Source: Zoogloeaceae bacterium
Lineage (GTDB): Bacteria > Pseudomonadota > Gammaproteobacteria > Burkholderiales > Rhodocyclaceae
Direction: 5' to 3'
Length of the DNA: 64,000 nt
Assembly: GCA_024235595.1 (NCBI GenBank)
Contig: JACKMC010000001.1
Span: 496,001 to 560,000 of the forward strand
Shown: positions 36,591-45,421 of the stretch, piece after piece
How the letters are laid out: every line of letters begins with the position of its first letter
Position numbering within the stretch: position 1 is the stretch's first letter
Made by a program: the position numbers and the translations under genes
Notes under the pieces: generated by a model
Seen by the model: only the letters and a program-made list of their open reading frames with translations
The model's database searches: none
Told to the model about the DNA's origin: nothing

Positions 36591-36610
36591 GCCCTGCTTT
36601 ACACCAGGGC
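36591..36610 (+). terminator. Candidate terminator hairpin after the alpha/beta hydrolase gene
   Basis: GCCCTG (36591-36596) pairs with CAGGGC (36605-36610) across an eight-base loop. The sequence after it (CGTGATCTTCTTCC) is only moderately T-rich, so this is a weak intrinsic terminator at best. Confidence 0.35.
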
Positions 36611-36745
36611 CGTGATCTTCTTCCTCGCGTAACAGTCCTTGACATACCATGCTGCAAATGCGAACCGGACTCGCTTCCGTTTCGTGGGCAGCGGCGACGC
36701 ATCCGGGCGGAATCCGCGGCATGGCGCGATGGGAGAGGACACGAC

Positions 36746-36940
36746 ATGGAAGCAGACAACGAAGAATTCGAGATCAGTGCGGATCCCTACGGCGAAGAGA
36801 TCCTCAATGCCAACTGGATGCCCAGGCCGGAGGTGCCGCTCGGTGCGGTGCGTTCCGCAGCCGCGGACGAGACCCATCCGCATGCCGCGGAAGCAGATGC
36901 GGACGCCTTCCTGACCGGTATCTATCGCAATCAGGAATGA
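36746..36940 (+). CDS. Small acidic protein of unknown function
   Basis: This protein of 64 residues is strongly acidic (MEADNEEFEISADPYGEEIL, then ADETHPHAAEADADAF) and without membrane or export signal. GAGAGGA lies about seven bases before the ATG, which favours this start over longer frames that open at 36557. I do not recognise the family. It follows the hydrolase gene after 164 bases and converges on midA. Confidence 0.6.
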   Translation: MEADNEEFEISADPYGEEILNANWMPRPEVPLGAVRSAAADETHPHAAEADADAFLTGIYRNQE

Positions 36941-36960
36941 TCGTTGCCTTGCCAGCGCGT

Positions 36961-38118
36961 TCAGAGCGCGTGCATGCGGTCGCCGCGAGCGAAGCCTAGC
37001 AGTGAGTGCGGGATGTGGCGACCCAGCGCCAGCACCTTGAACAGTTCGCCCATCTCCTGTGGCGTGGTGAGACGCTGCGCCGCCCGGGCCGCGCGGATGT
37101 AGTCGCTGCTCTCGCGGGCGCCGCGGCGGTCGAGCACCTCCAGCAATCCGCAGTTGAAGAGGAAATGGGCCTGGCTGGTGTAGCCGAGGACCTCGAGCCC
37201 GGCCTCGAAGCCGGCTTCGGCGATGGCGGTGAAGTCGACGAAGGCGGTAATGTCGTTCAGCCCCGGCCACAACAGTGGCTCGCCGTGCGCGTGATGCCGG
37301 TAGTAGCACAACAGGGTCCCGCTGGAGCGACTGGGCAGGTAATACTCGGCCCTGGGATAACCGTAGTCGATGAGCAGCACGCCGCCCTTCTCGAGGCTGT
37401 CGGCGAGGCTCGCGATCCACGCCCGGGCGGCGAGATTGAGCTCGCTCACATACTCGCCCGACTGCGGCAGCTCGATCCCAAGCGCCTCGGCTTGCGCCAG
37501 CACCTTGCCCTGGGCCGGTCGGTCGGCCCAGCAGAGCCCGGAATCCGCGCCCACGGTGACGCCGCGTTCGAAGATCCCCTCTGCCCGCCATGCAAGCAGA
37601 TGCACCGGCAGCACATCGAGCAGTTCATTGGCCAGCACGACCCCCTGGAAGGCAGGAGGCAGCGTGTCGATCCAGCGTACCCGGCTCGCCAGGTGGGGCA
37701 GCTTCTGCGCAAGCGTGTCGAACTGCCGCGCCCGCAGTTCGCCCGAGAGTTCGAGGATCAGGTATTCCTCGGGCAGCGTTCCAAGGCGTTCGAGTTCGGC
37801 AAGGATGTCGGCGGCGAGCAGGCCGGTGCCGGCGCCGCACTCCAGGACGCGAGGCGCTGAGGCGGCCATGATCTGGCATAGCTGTCGCGACAGGGCCTGT
37901 CCGAACAGCGGTGTCAATTCGGGCGCAGTGATGAAGTCGCCGCCCGGACCGAACTTGCGGCTGCCGCCGCTGTAGTATCCGAGGCCCGGCTCGTAGAGCG
38001 CTGTCTGCATGAATCGTGCGAACGAGATCCAGCCATCCTCGCTGATAAGGTCGCGTATCCGTTCAAGGAGCAAATGGCTGTGCTGCAGGGCTTCTTCCGG
38101 GGGGGCTGGCAGATTCAC
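36961..38118 (-). CDS. SAM-dependent methyltransferase, MidA/NDUFAF7 family
   Basis: The protein has 385 residues. The N-terminal MidA signature is ISFARFMQTALYEPGLGYYS, then GPGGDFITAPELTPLFGQA. The SAM site is LECGAGTGLLAADIL. NELLDVLPVHLL and LLIDYGYPRAEYY are further family marks. The eukaryotic homologue dimethylates an Arg of a complex I subunit; the bacterial target is not known. The start is a GTG at 38118. It diverges from the pteridine reductase gene. Confidence 0.9.
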   Translation of the reverse strand: MNLPAPPEEALQHSHLLLERIRDLISEDGWISFARFMQTALYEPGLGYYSGGSRKFGPGGDFITAPELTPLFGQALSRQLCQIMAASAPRVLECGAGTGLLAADILAELERLGTLPEEYLILELSGELRARQFDTLAQKLPHLASRVRWIDTLPPAFQGVVLANELLDVLPVHLLAWRAEGIFERGVTVGADSGLCWADRPAQGKVLAQAEALGIELPQSGEYVSELNLAARAWIASLADSLEKGGVLLIDYGYPRAEYYLPSRSSGTLLCYYRHHAHGEPLLWPGLNDITAFVDFTAIAEAGFEAGLEVLGYTSQAHFLFNCGLLEVLDRRGARESSDYIRAARAAQRLTTPQEMGELFKVLALGRHIPHSLLGFARGDRMHAL

Positions 38119-38257
38119 GGCTTACCATGGGGCAGGACGGGCCTGCGAGTTTAGCGCGGATTGACCGCTTCGCCATCGGTCGCCGGCTCAAGGTCTGCGA
38201 CCTCGCGGTATCCTTGTGCCGGCGGCTGCGGTCGCGCCGGAAATCGTGGAGTGAGCA

Positions 38258-39010
38258 ATGTCGATGGATTCGAATCAGGCGGCGGTGGTGCTGGTGACCG
38301 GAGGCGCTCGCCGGCTGGGAGCAGAGATCGTACGCCAGATGCACGCGGCGGGCGCCCGCGTGGTGGTGCATTTCCGCAGTTCGGGCGACGAGGCGGCACA
38401 GCTCGCGGCGACGCTCAATGCGCTGCGACCGGGCTCGGTCAGCATCGTCCAGGCAGATCTGCTCTCGAGCAACGCCGGCGAGCGGCTCGTCGCGGCTGCG
38501 GTAGCGGCCTACGGTCGGCTGGACGCTCTGGTCAACAATGCCTCGAGCTTCTTTCCGACACCGCTCGGCACCATCGATGAGGCAGCCTGGAGCGATCTGG
38601 TCGGCTCCAATCTCAAGGCGCCGCTGTTCATCACCCAGGCTGCCACCCCCTATCTCAAGCTCAGCCGGGGTTGCGTGGTCAATATCGTGGACATTCATGC
38701 CGAGCGACCCCTCCGCGGTTACCCGGTCTATTGTGCGGCAAAGGCGGGACTTGCCGGGCTGACGCGGGCGCTGGCGCAGGAGCTGGCGCCTGAGGTGAGA
38801 GTCAATGGGGTCTCCCCGGGGGCCATCGAATGGCCCGATGACGGACAGTTCGCGCCGCAGGAGCGTGCCGCCATCATTGAACACAGCCTGCTCAAGCGCA
38901 TTGGCGCAGCGGCGGATATTGCTGGCGCAGTTCGCTTCCTCGTTTTCGATGCACCGTATGTCACCGGCCAGATCCTCGCCGTCGACGGTGGGCGGAGCGC
39001 TCATTTGTAA
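38258..39010 (+). CDS. Pteridine reductase (SDR family)
   Basis: The protein has 250 residues. The nucleotide loop is TGGARRLG, as in PTR1, where the Arg replaces a Gly. NNASSFFPTPLG replaces NNAG-type sequence. The active site is VDIHAERPLRGYPVYCAAK, with Tyr158 and Lys162. The preceding Asp-x-His-Ala-x-x-Pro-Leu pattern is typical of pteridine reductases. It probably reduces dihydro- to tetrahydro-pterins or folates using NADPH in the cytoplasm. GGAG is seven bases before the ATG. ttcA follows 54 bases after the stop. Confidence 0.88.
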   Translation: MSMDSNQAAVVLVTGGARRLGAEIVRQMHAAGARVVVHFRSSGDEAAQLAATLNALRPGSVSIVQADLLSSNAGERLVAAAVAAYGRLDALVNNASSFFPTPLGTIDEAAWSDLVGSNLKAPLFITQAATPYLKLSRGCVVNIVDIHAERPLRGYPVYCAAKAGLAGLTRALAQELAPEVRVNGVSPGAIEWPDDGQFAPQERAAIIEHSLLKRIGAAADIAGAVRFLVFDAPYVTGQILAVDGGRSAHL

Positions 39011-39032
39011 GGCCATCGAGGCGCCGCTTGGG

Positions 39033-39038
39033 TATAAT
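39033..39038 (+). promoter_or_regulatory. Consensus -10 hexamer upstream of ttcA
   Basis: TATAAT stands 26 bases before the GTG start of ttcA in a locally A/T-rich stretch. No good -35 hexamer is found at 16-18 bases. It implies that ttcA can be transcribed separately from the pteridine reductase gene. Confidence 0.4.
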
Positions 39039-39064
39039 TTCGCTTTATTTTCCAGAGGCTTGCC

Positions 39065-39982
39065 GTGCCCCCTGTCAATGCCGAGCCGATTTCCGAGGCC
39101 GCTGAGAGCCGACATTCGAACACCTTCCTGCGGCTCAGGAAGAAGATCGAGCGCAGTGTCGGCGAGGCAATCGCCGACTTCAACATGATCGAAGAGGGCG
39201 ATGTGGTGATGGTGTGCATGTCGGGCGGCAAGGATTCGTACTCCCTGCTGTCGGCGCTGATGGCGCTGCGGTCGCGGGCGCCGGTGAGCTTCAGGCTGAT
39301 CGCGATGAACCTCGATCAGAAGCAGCCGGGCTTTCCCGAGCACATCCTGCCCGACTATCTCGCGTCCATCGGCGTTGAATTCCGGATCGTGACCGAAGAC
39401 ACCTATTCGATCGTCAAGGACAAGATACCCGAGGGCAAGACCACCTGCTCACTGTGCTCGCGTCTGCGCCGCGGGATCATCTACCGCACGGCCAGGGAGC
39501 TCGGGGCGACCAAGATCGCCCTCGGTCATCATCGCGACGACATCATCGAAACGCTGTTTCTGAACATGTTCTTTGGCGGCAGGATCAAGGCCATGCCGCC
39601 CAAGCTGCTCAGCGACGACGGGCAGCACATGGTGATCCGGCCGCTCGCCTACTGCGCCGAACGCGATCTGAGCCGCTTCGCGCGGGGCATGGCCTATCCG
39701 ATCATTCCCTGCAACCTCTGTGGTTCGCAGGAGAACGCCCAGCGCAAGCAGATCAAGGCAATGCTCGAGGCCTGGCAGAGCCAGTATCCCGGTCGGATCG
39801 AATCGATTTTCACCTCCTTGCGAAACGTCGTGCCGTCGCACCTTGCGGACGAAGCGCTGTTCGGTTTCAAGTCGCTCGCACACGGTGCCGTAATCGACGA
39901 AGGTGATACCGTCTTCGACCCCGTCGATCCGGTGAGCCTCGCTCAGCCGGTCAGGCTGGTAGCCAGGCCTTCGTTCGACTAG
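39065..39982 (+). CDS. ttcA: tRNA 2-thiocytidine(32) synthetase
   Basis: The protein has 305 residues and a GTG start. The PP-loop is SGGKDS at 53-58. Two CxxC pairs (C129/C132 in CSLC, C217/C220 in CNLC) supply ligands for the 4Fe-4S cluster. GHHRDD and [20 protein letters not shown] are family signatures. It thiolates cytidine 32 of some tRNAs in the cytoplasm. It is downstream of the pteridine reductase gene on the same strand. Confidence 0.95.
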   Translation: MPPVNAEPISEAAESRHSNTFLRLRKKIERSVGEAIADFNMIEEGDVVMVCMSGGKDSYSLLSALMALRSRAPVSFRLIAMNLDQKQPGFPEHILPDYLASIGVEFRIVTEDTYSIVKDKIPEGKTTCSLCSRLRRGIIYRTARELGATKIALGHHRDDIIETLFLNMFFGGRIKAMPPKLLSDDGQHMVIRPLAYCAERDLSRFARGMAYPIIPCNLCGSQENAQRKQIKAMLEAWQSQYPGRIESIFTSLRNVVPSHLADEALFGFKSLAHGAVIDEGDTVFDPVDPVSLAQPVRLVARPSFD

Positions 39983-40134
39983 GCTGCCTGCGTGGCGGGA
40001 GGCTATAGTCCTTGCGCTCAATGAAGGTATCATTGCCGCGTGGACTGGGGCGGGACGAAGGCCGGGCAGCGGGACTTCGTCGCGGACTTCGAAAGGAATC
40101 GACAAATGCCGGCTAGAAACCGGCGCTAGGAACT

Positions 40135-41004
40135 ATGGGCCAACGGCGAAATCGGTGCGTCTTGTTTGCGGAGCTTTTCGGCGGCGCGCGTGCGGGTACT
40201 CGCAGCGACTACGTCGAGCTCGCCCACGCCGCCGAACGCTCGATCAATCGTGTCGAACGGGTGGTGGAGTCGAACGCGGGCACCGTGATTGCGCGTACGC
40301 CGAATACCCTGACGGTGCGGTTCGAGGAATGCGATGCGGGCGTCCTGGCCGCCTGCGAGATGCAGGATCGGGTTTCGGGCATGCTGCCGGTGATGGGGGT
40401 GAGAATCATGATCCGGATCGGGGTGCACTACGGTCCGGTAGATGAAGGTTCGAGCGTTACGGAACCCGTCGCCGCGTTTGCCGAGCGCCTCGCCGGGCTC
40501 GCCCGGCCCGGGGAAGCGCTGGCCAGTGGTGAGGCCGTCATGCTGCTTGGCAGTGCCACCCGGCATTTCGCGGGCGCAGAGCCGATTGCCGGCACGCGTG
40601 CAGAGGCGCTGGAATGGCCGGTCTATCTTCTGGGACGCCGGGTTGGCGTGACGACCTCTGCGCCCCCCGCGGCGCTGATCACACCGAGGCTTCGGCTCAA
40701 GCACCAAAATGATGTGCTGATGCTCGAAGAGGCGCGACCGATCATTCTGCTGGGCCGCGAACAGGGTAACGACATCGTGATCATCGATCCCCGGGCGTCG
40801 CGCCAGCACGCCCGCATCGAGCGACGCCGAGAAGGCTTCGTGTTGGTCGATCAAAGCACCAATGGCACCTTCGTTGCCGATGGCGAAGGTCGTGAACGCT
40901 GCATAAAGCGCGAGGACATCGTGCTCGGTGGGCAGGGTCGCATCGGTTGCGGATTTTCCGCCAATGACGTCGAGCGCGATCTGGTGTTCTACGAAGTGGT
41001 CTAG
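40135..41004 (+). CDS. FHA domain protein with degenerate nucleotide-cyclase-like N-terminus
   Basis: The protein has 289 residues. Residues 5-155 look like a class III cyclase fold (CVLFAELFG, then VMGVRIMIRIGVHYGPVDEG, then ERLAGLARPGEALASGEAV). The metal Asp usually found after LFAD is Glu-Leu here, and other catalytic residues are not evident, so it is probably a sensor. The FHA domain spans about 190-280: ILLGREQGNDIVIIDPRASRQHARIE is read in two parts (LGREQGND and SRQHARIE), followed by STNGTF. FHA binds phosphothreonine. A small hairpin (40108-40124) precedes AGGA and the ATG. No kinase is nearby. Confidence 0.8.
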   Translation: MGQRRNRCVLFAELFGGARAGTRSDYVELAHAAERSINRVERVVESNAGTVIARTPNTLTVRFEECDAGVLAACEMQDRVSGMLPVMGVRIMIRIGVHYGPVDEGSSVTEPVAAFAERLAGLARPGEALASGEAVMLLGSATRHFAGAEPIAGTRAEALEWPVYLLGRRVGVTTSAPPAALITPRLRLKHQNDVLMLEEARPIILLGREQGNDIVIIDPRASRQHARIERRREGFVLVDQSTNGTFVADGEGRERCIKREDIVLGGQGRIGCGFSANDVERDLVFYEVV

Positions 41005-41028
41005 CCGTTCTCCGGCGTGTGTATCGGA

Positions 41029-41050
41029 CAGGGGCCCGCGAGGGCCCCTG
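41029..41050. terminator. Hairpin terminator between the FHA and PsiF genes
   Basis: CAGGGGCCC (41029-41037) pairs perfectly with GGGCCCCTG (41042-41050) over a four-base loop. It lies in the 65 bases between two convergent stop codons and could serve either strand. No long T-run follows on either side. Confidence 0.65.
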
Positions 41051-41069
41051 ATGCTTGGTGCCGTGCGCG

Positions 41070-41291
41070 TCAGGGCTTCGCCGCGGTGGGCTTGGCGCTC
41101 GCCTGATCCGGTTTTCGAGTCGACAGGCATGACTTCATGAAGGCCTTGCGGGCGTCGCCCTTGAGGGCTTTGGCCTTGGCATCCTTGTTGCAGGTTTTCA
41201 TGCGTTCCTGCTGAGGCCCGGCGAGAACGTCCGGAGCCAATCCAAGCTGCAGCATGCCGATGGCGCACAGGCCGACCAGGAATTTCGTCAT
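41070..41291 (-). CDS. PsiF repeat family periplasmic protein
   Basis: The protein has 73 residues with a signal peptide (FLVGLCAIGMLQLGLAPDVLA). One PsiF-type unit follows (QQERMKTCNKDAKAKALKGD, ARKAFMKSCLS), with two Cys that may form a disulfide, and then a Lys/Ala/Pro tail. E. coli PsiF is phosphate-starvation induced, but the function is unknown. A strong ribosome site (AAGGAGG, six bases from the ATG) supports the start. Confidence 0.85.
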   Translation of the reverse strand: MTKFLVGLCAIGMLQLGLAPDVLAGPQQERMKTCNKDAKAKALKGDARKAFMKSCLSTRKPDQASAKPTAAKP

Positions 41292-41371
41292 TTTCTCCTC
41301 CTTGCAAAACAGATGGCTTGCCGCCGAAAAACCGGCGACGGAGAAGAGTATGCCAAATAGTTACTTGAATG

Positions 41372-42307
41372 TCATGGTCTGTTCTTCTCGAGGGCACGTT
41401 TCTGACGCTCGATGAAGTCTTGCGTGGTGTCGATGCCACGGAACTTGAGGATCGTCGTTCGTACCGCGGCCTCGAGCAGGACTGCAATGTTGCGACCCGC
41501 CGCCACGGGCAGCACCACTCGCGGGAGCGGAACATCGAGGATGTTCTGGACGTCCTCGCCATCAGGCAGGCGCAGGGGGTCGTGTTGGCCAGGCTGGCGC
41601 TTCTCGAGATGTACGACCAGCCTCAGCCGCATCTTCCGACGACAGGCCGTTTCACCGAAGATCGTGCGGATGTTCAGGATCCCCAGGCCCCGGACTTCGA
41701 GGAAGTCGGTGAGCAGGTCCGGACTGCGGCCTTCGAGCACGGTGGGGGCGATGCGAGAGAATTCGACGATGTCGTCCGCGACAAGACCGTGGCCGCGGGA
41801 AATCAGCTCCAGGGCGAGTTCCGACTTGCCGCTGCCCGAATCGCCGGTGACAAACACCCCGATCCCGAGCACGTCCATCAGCACGCCGTGTAGCGAGATC
41901 TTCTCCGCGAGCTGTCGGGACAGATGCAGCCTGAGCAGATCCACCACGCTGGCCGCCGCCGCGGGTGTGGTCAGCAGGGTGATGCCATGGCTGTCGCAGG
42001 CATTGTTGACGATCGCCGGGATGTCGCAGCCGTCCGCCACGATGATCGCAGGGGGCCTCGCTGCGAGGATCTCGTCGAGGATATGGCCGACTTTCTCGCG
42101 GGACTGGCGTTGCGCCCAGGCAAGCTCCGCCGCGCCCACGACCTGCAGGCGGCCCGGATGGATCAGGTTGAGGTGGCCAACCAGATCGGCAGGCCAGACC
42201 TTGTCGTCGGAGATGGAGATGATCGCATCGAGACTGCCGCAGACCAGCTGCAGGCCGAGCTTCTCGTGGTGAGCGTCAAACAGCCGCGCTAAGCTGGTCT
42301 GGCGCAT
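41372..42307 (-). CDS. hprK: HPr kinase/phosphorylase
   Basis: The protein has 311 residues. It phosphorylates and dephosphorylates Ser46 of HPr. The P-loop GDSGSGKS is at 155-162, followed by VADDIVEF. The HprK signature is FLEVRGLGILNIRTIFG. The start MRQTSLARLFDAHHEKLGLQ at 42307 fits the family; it overlaps the end of ptsN by 32 bases, so the genes are translationally coupled. With ptsN and rpoN upstream it forms the nitrogen/PTS regulatory block. HPr itself is not in the window. Confidence 0.95.
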   Translation of the reverse strand: MRQTSLARLFDAHHEKLGLQLVCGSLDAIISISDDKVWPADLVGHLNLIHPGRLQVVGAAELAWAQRQSREKVGHILDEILAARPPAIIVADGCDIPAIVNNACDSHGITLLTTPAAAASVVDLLRLHLSRQLAEKISLHGVLMDVLGIGVFVTGDSGSGKSELALELISRGHGLVADDIVEFSRIAPTVLEGRSPDLLTDFLEVRGLGILNIRTIFGETACRRKMRLRLVVHLEKRQPGQHDPLRLPDGEDVQNILDVPLPRVVLPVAAGRNIAVLLEAAVRTTILKFRGIDTTQDFIERQKRALEKNRP

Positions 42308-42761
42308 CGCTGCCCCAGTTGGCGAAGATCGAGCGGATCTCTTCGGCGTCCGCAGCCGCCAGCAGGCTTTCTCGGAAGCTCCGGTCGCTGAACATCTGTG
42401 CAAGTTCGGAGAGCAACTGGAGGTGATGTTCGTTGGCCTGTTCAGGAACCAGCAGCACGAACATCAGGCTCACCGGTTTGCCGTCGGGAGCGTCGAACTG
42501 GACCGGAGTGTCGAGGCGGAAGAATCCGCCCACCGCGTCCTTCAGGCCCTTGATGCGGCCATGCGGGATTGCGATGCCTTGACCGAGCCCGGTCGAGCCA
42601 AGTCGTTCGCGCGCGAACAGGCTGTCGAACACGGTGCTGCGGGCAATACCCTGGTTGTTCTCGAAAAGCAGGCCGGCCTGTTCGAAAACGCGTTTCTTGC
42701 TGCTCGCCTCGAGGTCGACAACGACATTGCTGGAGGGGAGGAGTTGGGCGATCAGGTTCAT
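42276..42761 (-). CDS. ptsN: PTS IIA-like nitrogen regulatory protein
   Basis: The protein has 161 residues. This IIA(Ntr) protein is phosphorylated on His67 in GIAIPHGRI by NPr/HPr and regulates rather than transports. LLFENNQGIARSTVFDSLFA and LMFVLLVPEQANEHHLQLLS match the family. No clear ribosome site precedes the ATG; instead a perfect 10-bp hairpin ends 14 bases upstream. A TATAAT box lies between hpf and ptsN, so ptsN-hprK may have their own promoter as well as read-through from rpoN-hpf. Confidence 0.95.
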   Translation of the reverse strand: MNLIAQLLPSSNVVVDLEASSKKRVFEQAGLLFENNQGIARSTVFDSLFARERLGSTGLGQGIAIPHGRIKGLKDAVGGFFRLDTPVQFDAPDGKPVSLMFVLLVPEQANEHHLQLLSELAQMFSDRSFRESLLAAADAEEIRSIFANWGSDAPDQLSAAV

Positions 42762-42775
42762 CTGCTGGATGCGAA

Positions 42776-42800
42776 GCGGCGCCTTTCGGGAAGGCGCCGC
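42776..42800 (-). promoter_or_regulatory. Strong hairpin in the ptsN leader
   Basis: GCGGCGCCTT (42776-42785) pairs perfectly with AAGGCGCCGC (42791-42800) around a five-base loop. On the minus strand it ends 14 bases before the ptsN ATG. There is no T-run on the minus-strand side, so it is not a standard terminator. It could be an attenuator, an RNA stability element, or a structure that limits ribosome access. Confidence 0.55.
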
Positions 42801-42853
42801 ATGTGCTGACCTTCGGGTTTGGGTACGCGTTCGCGGGTCGTGAAAACGCGCGA

Positions 42854-42859
42854 ATTATA
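42854..42859 (-). promoter_or_regulatory. Consensus -10 hexamer between hpf and ptsN
   Basis: On the minus strand the sequence reads TATAAT (42859-42854) in an A/T patch just after the hpf stop. No convincing -35 element stands at the right distance. Transcription from here would give ptsN a leader of about 85 bases that includes the hairpin at 42776-42800. Confidence 0.4.
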
Positions 42860-42891
42860 TACCCAAGCCCGGGCCAGAAGTGTGGAGCTGT

Positions 42892-43221
42892 TCAGGATTC
42901 CTCTGCAGTATTGCGATGCTTGATCGCGTCGTGGCCGTGGTCCTGGTTCTTCTGCTTGTACTTGAGGACCTGTCGGTCGAGCTTGTCCGTCATTGCATCG
43001 AGCGCAGCGTAGAGGTCCTGGTCGGCTGCCTCGACGAACAGGTCCTTGCCTCGCACATGCACCGTTACCTCCGCCTTCTGGACGAGCTTTTCGACCGACA
43101 GGATGACGTTCACGCTGGTCACATTGTCGAAATGTCGGATTACCCGGTCGAGCTTGGTGGTCACATACTCGCGAATTGCGGGGGTCACTTCGACGTGATG
43201 TCCGGTGATGTTCAGGTTCAT
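42892..43221 (-). CDS. hpf: Ribosome hibernation promoting factor, short form
   Basis: The protein has 109 residues with the beta-alpha-beta-beta-beta-alpha pattern of the RaiA/HPF family: MNLNITGHHVEVTPAIREYV, HFDNVTSVNVILSVEK, then DLYAALDAMTDKLDRQVLK. Short HPF binds the 30S decoding centre in stationary phase and helps form 100S dimers. It lies 13 bases after rpoN in the conserved rpoN-hpf order. Confidence 0.95.
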   Translation of the reverse strand: MNLNITGHHVEVTPAIREYVTTKLDRVIRHFDNVTSVNVILSVEKLVQKAEVTVHVRGKDLFVEAADQDLYAALDAMTDKLDRQVLKYKQKNQDHGHDAIKHRNTAEES

Positions 43222-43234
43222 GATCTTTCCTCTT

Positions 43235-44680
43235 TTAGATCGACTTGCGCAGACTGACCGGCGGGATACTCAGCGACTCACGATATTTGGCAATCGTGCG
43301 CCGCGCCACCACAATACCCTGCTGGCCCAACAGTTCGGCAATCTTCGCATCGGACAGCGGTTTCTTCCTGTCTTCGGCATCCACCAGCTGGCGAATCAGC
43401 GCACGAATCGCTGTGGAAGATGCCGCTCCACCTGTGTCAGTGGCAACGTGACTGCCAAAAAAATATTTGAGTTCGTATACGCCCCGGGCGGTTGCCATGT
43501 ATTTCTGGTTCGTTACACGCGAGATGGTTGATTCATGCAACTCCAGTGCGTCGGCGATTTCCCGCAGGGTGAGCGGGCGCATGGCTACCTCGCCATGATC
43601 GAAGAACTGCCTCTGCTGGTCAACGATCGCCTGGGACACCCTGAGTATGGTATCGAACCTTTGCTGGACATTCTTTAGCAGCCATTTCGCCTCCTGTAGT
43701 TGTCCCGACAGCGCTGCGGACGCACCTCTGTTCTGCTGCAGTATGCGCGCATACATGTGATTGATGCGCAGCTTGGGCATGGCGTCGGGATTGAGGCTCG
43801 CAACCCAGCTTCCCCTGATCTTGCGAACGACCACGTCGGGCACCACATAGCGGGTCTCGGTGGTTGCGAATTCCGCAGCCGGCCGCGGGTTGAGGCTGCA
43901 AATCAGCGAATGCGCTTCGCGCAGCTCGTCGTCCGAACAATGAAGGGCACGCTTGAGACGGGTGAAATCTCGGTTGGCCAGCAAATCGAGGTGTTTGCTG
44001 ACGATCTCGATTGCGAGGCGGGTCACCGCATCCTCGGGCATCGCACGCAACTGCAGCGCGAGGCACTCCTGCGGCGAACGCGCCCCTACGCCAACAGGTT
44101 CGAGGTTCTGGACATGGTTGAGCGCGATCTGCAGGTCGTCGATATCGAGCTCCAGCTCTTCGCGCAGCAGCGGCAGCAGGTCTTCGAGATCCTGCGTCAG
44201 GTAGCCATCGTCGTCGAGTGCTTCGATGACGAAACGCACCAGGGCCCGGTCGCTATCGCTCAGCGGGGTGAGCGCAATCTGGCTGTCGAGGTGCTCACGA
44301 AGTGATGTGGATGCGGCCTGGATGTCCTGGAAGTCGGAATCCTCGTCGTCGTCGCGCGAGCTCCCGCTGCCGCTGCTGGTGCTCATCCAGTCGCCGAGCT
44401 CCTCATTGTCGCGCGGCTCGTCGCGCGGCTCTTCGCGCGCGGATTCGGACGCCTCGTTGCCGTCCGGCGCTTCGGCCGTGGCCTCGCGGGCGTCGTCCCG
44501 CTCGGCGCCATGTTCGGCATCGTTGCCCTCGGCCCGCTCCAGCATCGGGTTGTCGTGGAGCGCCTGTTCGATCTCCTGGTTGAGCTCGAGCGTGGACAGC
44601 TGCAGCAGCCTGATCGACTGCTGCAATTGAGGCGTCAGAGTCAGGTGCTGGGATAGTTTGAGCTGTAGGGTGGGTTTCAT
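43235..44680 (-). CDS. rpoN: RNA polymerase sigma-54 factor
   Basis: The protein has 481 residues. Region I is Gln/Leu-rich (QLKLSQHLTLTPQLQQSIRL). Region II is long and acidic (about residues 50-125, with DDDEDSDF). A core-binding domain and helix-turn-helix follow, and the RpoN box ARRTIAKYRESL is near the C-terminus. It directs transcription from -24/-12 promoters with enhancer-binding activators, for nitrogen and other responses. It sits 18 bases after lptB. Confidence 0.97.
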   Translation of the reverse strand: MKPTLQLKLSQHLTLTPQLQQSIRLLQLSTLELNQEIEQALHDNPMLERAEGNDAEHGAERDDAREATAEAPDGNEASESAREEPRDEPRDNEELGDWMSTSSGSGSSRDDDEDSDFQDIQAASTSLREHLDSQIALTPLSDSDRALVRFVIEALDDDGYLTQDLEDLLPLLREELELDIDDLQIALNHVQNLEPVGVGARSPQECLALQLRAMPEDAVTRLAIEIVSKHLDLLANRDFTRLKRALHCSDDELREAHSLICSLNPRPAAEFATTETRYVVPDVVVRKIRGSWVASLNPDAMPKLRINHMYARILQQNRGASAALSGQLQEAKWLLKNVQQRFDTILRVSQAIVDQQRQFFDHGEVAMRPLTLREIADALELHESTISRVTNQKYMATARGVYELKYFFGSHVATDTGGAASSTAIRALIRQLVDAEDRKKPLSDAKIAELLGQQGIVVARRTIAKYRESLSIPPVSLRKSI

Positions 44681-44698
44681 TCGCTTGGCTGTGGCCGG

Positions 44699-45421
44699 TC
44701 ACATCCTGAAATGTTCGCCCAGATAGACGCGGCGAACCTGTTCGTTTTTCACGATGTCATCCGGCGTGCCGCTGGCGAGCACCTCTCCGGCATTGATGAT
44801 GTAGGCGCGATCGCAGATCCCCAGCGTCTCGCGGACGTTGTGATCGGTGATCAGCACGCCGATGCCCTTTTCCTTGAGGAAGCGGATGATCTTCTGGATG
44901 TCCAGTACCGCGATCGGATCCACGCCGGCAAACGGTTCGTCGAGCAGGATGAGTTGGGGATCGGTTGCCAGCGCACGGGCAATCTCGCAGCGTCGCCGCT
45001 CGCCGCCGGAGAGCGAAAGTGCGGGGTTGTCGCGCAGGTGCTCGATGCCCAGTTCCTCGAGAAGTGCTTCGAGACGCTTGTGCAGATCGTCTCCCTTGTG
45101 ACCCTGAAGTTCGAGCACGGCCTGGATGTTCTCGGCAACCGTGAGCTTGCGGAAGACGCTCATTTCCTGTGGCAGGTATGAAAGCCCCAGGCGCGCGCGC
45201 GAGTGAATCGGCGCGTGGGTGATGGTCTTGCCATCGAGGCTGATCTCGCCCCCGTCCGCGGCCACCAGGCCGACGATCATGTAGAAACAGGTGGTCTTCC
45301 CGGCGCCATTCGGGCCGAGCAGGCCGACGACCTCCCCGCCGCCGACCTCGAAGCCGACTTCACGGACCACCGTGCGGGCCTTGTAGCTCTTGCGCAGTGC
45401 GTCGACTCTAAGCAGGCTCAT
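44699..45421 (-). CDS. lptB: LPS export ABC transporter ATP-binding protein
   Basis: The protein has 240 residues. The Walker A is GPNGAGKT (36-43), the signature [15 protein letters not shown], and the Walker [14 protein letters not shown]. It powers LPS transport by LptFG at the inner membrane. Its start overlaps the end of recX by 14 bases. The usual upstream partners lptC and lptA are not in the window, which is unusual for an lptB next to rpoN. Confidence 0.95.
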   Translation of the reverse strand: MSLLRVDALRKSYKARTVVREVGFEVGGGEVVGLLGPNGAGKTTCFYMIVGLVAADGGEISLDGKTITHAPIHSRARLGLSYLPQEMSVFRKLTVAENIQAVLELQGHKGDDLHKRLEALLEELGIEHLRDNPALSLSGGERRRCEIARALATDPQLILLDEPFAGVDPIAVLDIQKIIRFLKEKGIGVLITDHNVRETLGICDRAYIINAGEVLASGTPDDIVKNEQVRRVYLGEHFRM

